Source: Margaritifera margaritifera
Taxonomy: Eukaryota; Mollusca; Bivalvia; Unionida; Margaritiferidae
Assembly (NCBI GenBank): GCA_029931535.1
Contig: JAQPZY010001670.1
Location: 248,001-312,000, forward strand
DNA: 64,000 bases
Direction: 5' to 3'
This document shows, one piece after another, positions 59,494-64,000 of this stretch. Below the pieces are notes generated by a model, which had not been told where the DNA came from, did not search any database, and saw only the letters and a program-made list of their open reading frames with translations. Both the position numbers and the translations under genes were made by a program. Numbering within the stretch: the stretch's first letter is position 1; each line of letters starts with the position of its first letter.

Positions 59494-59637
59494 CAAAGAA
59501 AATTATTACTGTCTCAGTAGCAAATGACTAGACAATGGAATCAAAGAAAATTATTACTGTCTCAGTAGCAAATGACTAGACAATGGAATCAAAGAAAATT
59601 ATTACTGTCTCAGTAGCAAATGACTAGACAATGGAAT
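59494..59637. repeat. 48-bp direct repeat, three exact copies
   Basis: caaagaaaattattactgtc and the following 28 bases occur three times in tandem at 59494, 59542 and 59590 without differences. Confidence 0.95.
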
Positions 59638-59696
59638 CAATGATGGCAGGGGCCTACCATATATACTCACATATAAGTCATAGCCAACTGAAAACA

Positions 59697-59842
59697 GGAT
59701 GGACCCAGATCTGCTGTTGCATAATACATATTAAGTAGATCTGGCTCTATCCAGTTTGTTTAAACTGATCAGTAGAGCAAACAACACAGATCCTGATGTA
59801 CCAGCACATTATGCAAAAGCAGATCAGGGTTTATGTAGTTTG
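59697..59842. repeat. Palindromic dispersed repeat, second copy
   Basis: Same layout as 56255-56395: gacccagatctgct then a degraded partner, then cagatcctgat / agcagatcagggtt around an internal catta loop. Confidence 0.7.
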
Positions 59843-59925
59843 CAGTTGGATCCAATGTATATATGGTAGTTGTTATCAATGTGAAGATTCTGTATTAAAG
59901 TTTTGTGTTAAAGTTTCTGCACATA

Positions 59926-62280
59926 GAGTAGAGGTACATCATAGGACGGTCAGCAAGTCCGATAGAATAGAGGTACATCATAGGACGGTCAGCAAGTCAG
60001 ATAGAATAGAGGTACATCATAGGACGGTCAGCAAGTCCGATAGAATAGAGGTACATCATGGGATGGTTAGCAAGTCCGATAGAATAGAGGTACATCATGG
60101 GATGGTGAGCAAGTCAGATAGAATAGAGGTACATCATGGGATGGTTAGCAAGTCTGATAGAATAGAGGTACAACATGGGATGGTGAGCAAGTCAGATGGA
60201 ATAGAGGTACATCATGGGATGGTTAGCAAGTCGGATAGAATAGAGGTACATCATAGGATTATCAGCAAGTCAGAATAGAGGTACATCATAGGATGATCAG
60301 CAAGTCAGATAGAATAGAGGTACATCATAGGATTATCAGCAAGTCAGAATAGAGGTACATCATAGGATGGTCAGCAAGTCAGATAGAATAGAGGTACATC
60401 ATGGGATTGTCAGCAAATCAGATATAATAGAATTACATCATGGGATGGTTAGCAAGTCAGATAGAATAGAGGTACATCATGGGATGGTCAGCAAGTCAAA
60501 TAGAATAGAGGTACATCATAGGATTATCAGCAAGTCAGAATAGAGGTACATCATAGGATGGTCAGCAAGTCCGATAGAATAGAGGTACATCATGGGATGG
60601 TCAGCAAGTCAGATATAATAGAATTACATCATGGGATGGTTAGCAAGTCAGATAGAATAGAGGTACATCATGGGATGGTCAGCAAGTCAGATAGAATAGA
60701 GGTACATCATGGGATGGTCGGCAAGTCAGATATAATAGAATTACATCATGAGATGGTTAGCAAGTCCGATAGAATAGAGGTACAACATGGGATGGTTAGC
60801 AAGTCAGATGGAATAGAGGTACATCATGTGATGGTTAGCAAGTCAGATAGAATAGAGGTACATCATAGGATTATCAGCAAGTCAGAATAGAGGTACATCA
60901 TAGGATGGTCAGCAAGTCAGATAGAATAGAGGTACATCATGGGATGGTTAGCAAGTCAGATGGAATAGAGGTACATCATGGGATGGTCAGCAAGTCAAAT
61001 AGAATAGAGGTACATCATAGGATTATCAGCAAGTCAGAATAGAGGTACATCATAGGATGGTCAGCAAGTCCGATAGAATAGAGGTACATCATGGGATGGT
61101 CAGCAAGTCAGATATAATAGAATTACATCATGGGATGGTTAGCAAGTCAGATAGAATAGAGGTACATCAACGGACGGTTAGCAAGTCAGATATAATAGAG
61201 GTACAACATGGGATGGTGAGCAAGTCAGATAGAATAAAGGTACGTCATGGGATGGTTAGCAAGTCAGATAGAATAGAGGTACATCATAGGATGGTAAATA
61301 AGTCAGATAGAATAGAGGTACATCATAGGATGATCAGCAAGTGAGATAGAATAGAAGTACATCATAGGATGGTCAACTAGTCAGATAGAATAGAAGTACA
61401 TCATAGGATGGTGAATAAGTCACATAGAATAGAGGTACATCATAGGATGGTCAGCAAGTCAGATAGAATAGAGGTCCATCATAGGATGGGCAACAAGTCA
61501 GATAGAAAAGAGGTACATCGATGGATGGTGAACAAGTCACATAGAATAGAGGTACATCATAGGATGGTGAATAAGTCACATAGAATAGAGGTACATCATA
61601 GGATGGTGAATAAGTCACATAGAATAGAGGTACATCATAGGATGGTGAACAAGTCACATAGAATAGAGGTACATCATAGGATGGTGAATAAGTCACATAG
61701 AATAGAGGTACATCATAGGATGGTCAGCAAGTCAGATAGAATAGAGGTCCATCATAGGATGGGCAACAAGTCAGATAGAAAAGAGGTACATCGATGGATG
61801 GTGAACAAGTCACATAGAATAGAGGTACATCACAGGATTGTCAGCAAGTCATAAAATAGAGGTACATCATAGGATGGTGAATAAGTCACATAGAATAGAG
61901 GTACATCATAGGATGGTGAATAAGTCACATAGAATAGAGGTACATCATAGGATGGTCAGCAAGTGAGATAGAATAGAGGTCCATCATAGGATGGGCAACA
62001 AGTCAGATAGAATAGAGGTACATCACAGGATTGTCAGCAAGTCAATATAAAATAGAGGTACATCATAGGATGGTAAAAAAGTCACATAGAATAGAGGCAC
62101 ATCATAGGATGATCAGCAAGTGAGATAGAATAGAAGTACATCATAGGATGGTCAACTAGTCAGATAGAATAGAAGTACATCATAGGATGGTGAATAAGTC
62201 ACATAGAATAGAGGTACATCATAGGATGGTGAATAAGTCAGATAGAATAGAGGTACATTATAGGATGGTGAGCAAGTAGG
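59926..62280. repeat. 39-bp minisatellite, about 60 copies, with higher-order structure
   Basis: Units of atagaggtacatcatagg plus atggtcagcaagtcagatag repeat for 2.35 kb. Because 39 is a multiple of three, frames of (RIEVHHRMVSKSD)n stay open in blocks of 95-160 codons and then break where units lose bases. Variant types (cataggatggtgaataagtc against catgggatggttagcaagtc) are clustered, and blocks of several units recur, for example 61430-61530 and 61710-61815. It lies in the intron between exons D and E. Confidence 0.93.
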
Positions 62281-63260
62281 ACACCACATTCCATGGAACC
62301 CTTACTATATTTTGAAATTTCGGTTGCTTTTCATTATATCTCATTTTATTGCATTCATTTTTTCAGATGTTATCATGTTCATTAATTCAATAATTAGAAA
62401 TGTTTTTAAGGAAATCTTAAGTTCTTCAATCAGTGTAATACAGTGTCATCTCAATGCTGATTATCTGTACTTTTAAGATCATCTGGATTAAATAGATTCC
62501 TCTTATTCAGTAGATGCAGAATCAATTATGATGGACATGTGCAACAGGACTGATTGTTAACCAACTATAAAATGGCTAAATTTGATATTGGGAGTTTCTG
62601 ATGAGAAACTCATATTCAAACCTGATAGATTAATTGTTGCAACTTAAACTCATACACGGGTATTGAGCTCATAACATACTTATGATGTACATTGCAACAT
62701 GTGTGAAACTGCCATAGGGTTTCTATAAATGGTACATCATGTAATCACTGCCAGTGAACAATTTCTCCGCCTCATTCAAGTTTGGAAGTTGACCACTACT
62801 TTTCATAGGTAAAGAGAGATCTATAGCAAACAGTCAGGTTATTTTCTAAAGACAGAGGAAAGAATAAATGAAAGAATACATTAACAGATTGAAGTCTCCA
62901 TTTTTGAGAACATTTCAAGAAAATAAAAATGGATTGTATCAGACTATATTGACCTCAAAACTTATATAAAAGACAACATGAAGAGATATTTTCGAGCTAA
63001 CAGAGTTAAGATAAATGGGGGTGAGTGGGTTGGCAAATGTATGTGGATTGACCCAAACTCTGTCCTGATGAATGTCCAATTACAGTTTATGAATATACAC
63101 ACACTGCAACCTGCATATAAAGACTACCAGTACATAATGGCCACTTTGTTGGTCCCCTTGATGGTCATTTTATGCAGGTTTGATCATACAGCCCTTACAG
63201 ATGTATCAAGTCTCACATTAGGCCCCATAATTTTCTTCTGCATTTCCTCTTGACTTTCAG
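62281..63260. other. Intronic stretch, no gene seen
   Basis: AT-rich unique sequence leading into the polypyrimidine acceptor of exon E. A 91-codon ORF at 62978-63253 lacks splice context and family features. Confidence 0.5.
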
Positions 63261-63376
63261 ATGTTAGGAAAACGTGGCCTCCTAGACTTGCTGGGAATTA
63301 GGAAAACGGTGGGGTCAAAAGACTTGTGGCCACCTCCCAGGCAAAAACTTGAAGCCTCCTTCACCCAGAAGCACTC
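63261..63376 (+). CDS. Host gene exon E
   Basis: After cctcttgactttcag, 116 bases read MLGKRGLLDLLGIRKTVGSK and then DLWPPPRQKLEASFTQKHS, ending at a good donor (CACTC|gtaaat). The phase continues exactly from exon D. A WPPPRQKLEASF segment looks like a conserved domain start whose remainder would be on the next exon, outside the window. If the gtaaat is not a donor, the frame would end at a TAA immediately after. Family not recognised. Confidence 0.6.
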
Positions 63377-64000
63377 GTAAATATTGTTATTTCTAGATAT
63401 TTTTGTAGTGATATCCTGTAATTCATGAATTGGTGTGAGTCAAAAAAGCCATTAAACAGCTATTCCTATAAAGCAAGAACAGTAGTCTTTGCTGTAGTGA
63501 ATGATTAGGCCTGTATGAATTACCTTTTTCTTATAACAAGTTAGCCATTATAAAACTAAAAGTTTTTCTCTTTACTCTAATCATTTACAGTTGAAACAGT
63601 CTTATTCAGCCATTTTCTGAAGCTTTTTCATTGGTAAAAAGAGTTAGCCAGTTTTATTTGGTAACTGTGACAATGAGTTTTTTTTTTAACCCAGCTATGT
63701 GGTTCTCAAACAGGTTTTTTTTTATACCCCTGCCTCAAGAGGTGGGGTTATATAGGAATTCTCTTGTCTCTCCATCTAACAAACAATTACGTTAGCACAA
63801 TTATTCCTGCAGTTTTTAGCTCTACTGGTCATAGACCCAGAGAGTTGATGCAGTGGCCTTTCATCCATTTTATCAATTGGTAAAACTTGACAAACACATT
63901 CATCCCAAGGCCTAGTTGGGCCTAAATGAAAATAGTGACCTTCACACATCCAGTATGGCCACCATGGCAGCCATCTTGAAAATCTTGTTATTGACACTCC
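63377..64000. other. Intron or 3' flank, no gene seen
   Basis: Unique sequence with a T-rich run near 63680-63725. The minus-strand ORF at the right edge has no recognisable features. Confidence 0.45.

Noticed and set aside
59796..61854. Repeated-protein gene of 13-residue units (IEVHHRMVSKSDR)
   Set aside because: The frame follows from a 39-bp period, breaks at every irregular unit, and lies inside an intron without splice context.

Overview
The window looks like AT-rich, repeat-dense nuclear DNA from a mollusc, most likely a bivalve. The reasons are a tRNA-derived SINE with a mollusc-style tail, two CYP2-type cytochrome P450 genes, many MITEs and minisatellites, and decayed Polinton/Maverick (adintovirus-like) elements. 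The species cannot be named from sequence alone.

Layout. 1-3.2 kb: a broken Polinton on the minus strand, with F54H12.2-like virion protein, pVI-like protein, penton, a membrane ORF and an integrase C-terminus; a hAT MITE sits at its edge and a terminal repeat block follows. 3.2-11.5 kb: repeats and MITEs only. 11.5-18.3 kb: two intact, intronless, tandem P450 genes on the minus strand with a SINE between them. 19.2-25.3 kb: a very AT-rich block holding a second, different and heavily decayed B-family DNA polymerase plus unrecognised ORFs. 26.9-28.5 kb: a degenerate tandem repeat and the 3' end of a non-LTR retrotransposon. 28.6-37.0 kb: a second Polinton, with core-like protein, an unrecognised internally repeated protein, a BIR-domain protein, DNA polymerase B, a zinc-knuckle protein on the opposite strand, and a divergent gene pair whose two 3' ends both carry histone-type stem-loops. 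37-46 kb: a tandem array that reverses orientation, a pogo-like MITE, an RT pseudogene and a 102-bp array. 46-64 kb: introns and at least four credible exons of a plus-strand host gene, filled with hAT copies and 50-bp and 39-bp minisatellites.

How the parts relate. The only intact genes are the P450s. Both Polinton pieces begin at a terminal-type repeat block on their right and run leftward. In one the integrase is next to the block, in the other PolB is, so they are best read as opposite ends of two separate insertions of related elements. The most unusual module is at 35.4-37.0 kb: mirror-image TATA promoters with a shared start-site motif drive two divergent genes, each closed by a histone-like 3' processing signal, next to a viral-type polymerase and a BIR gene.
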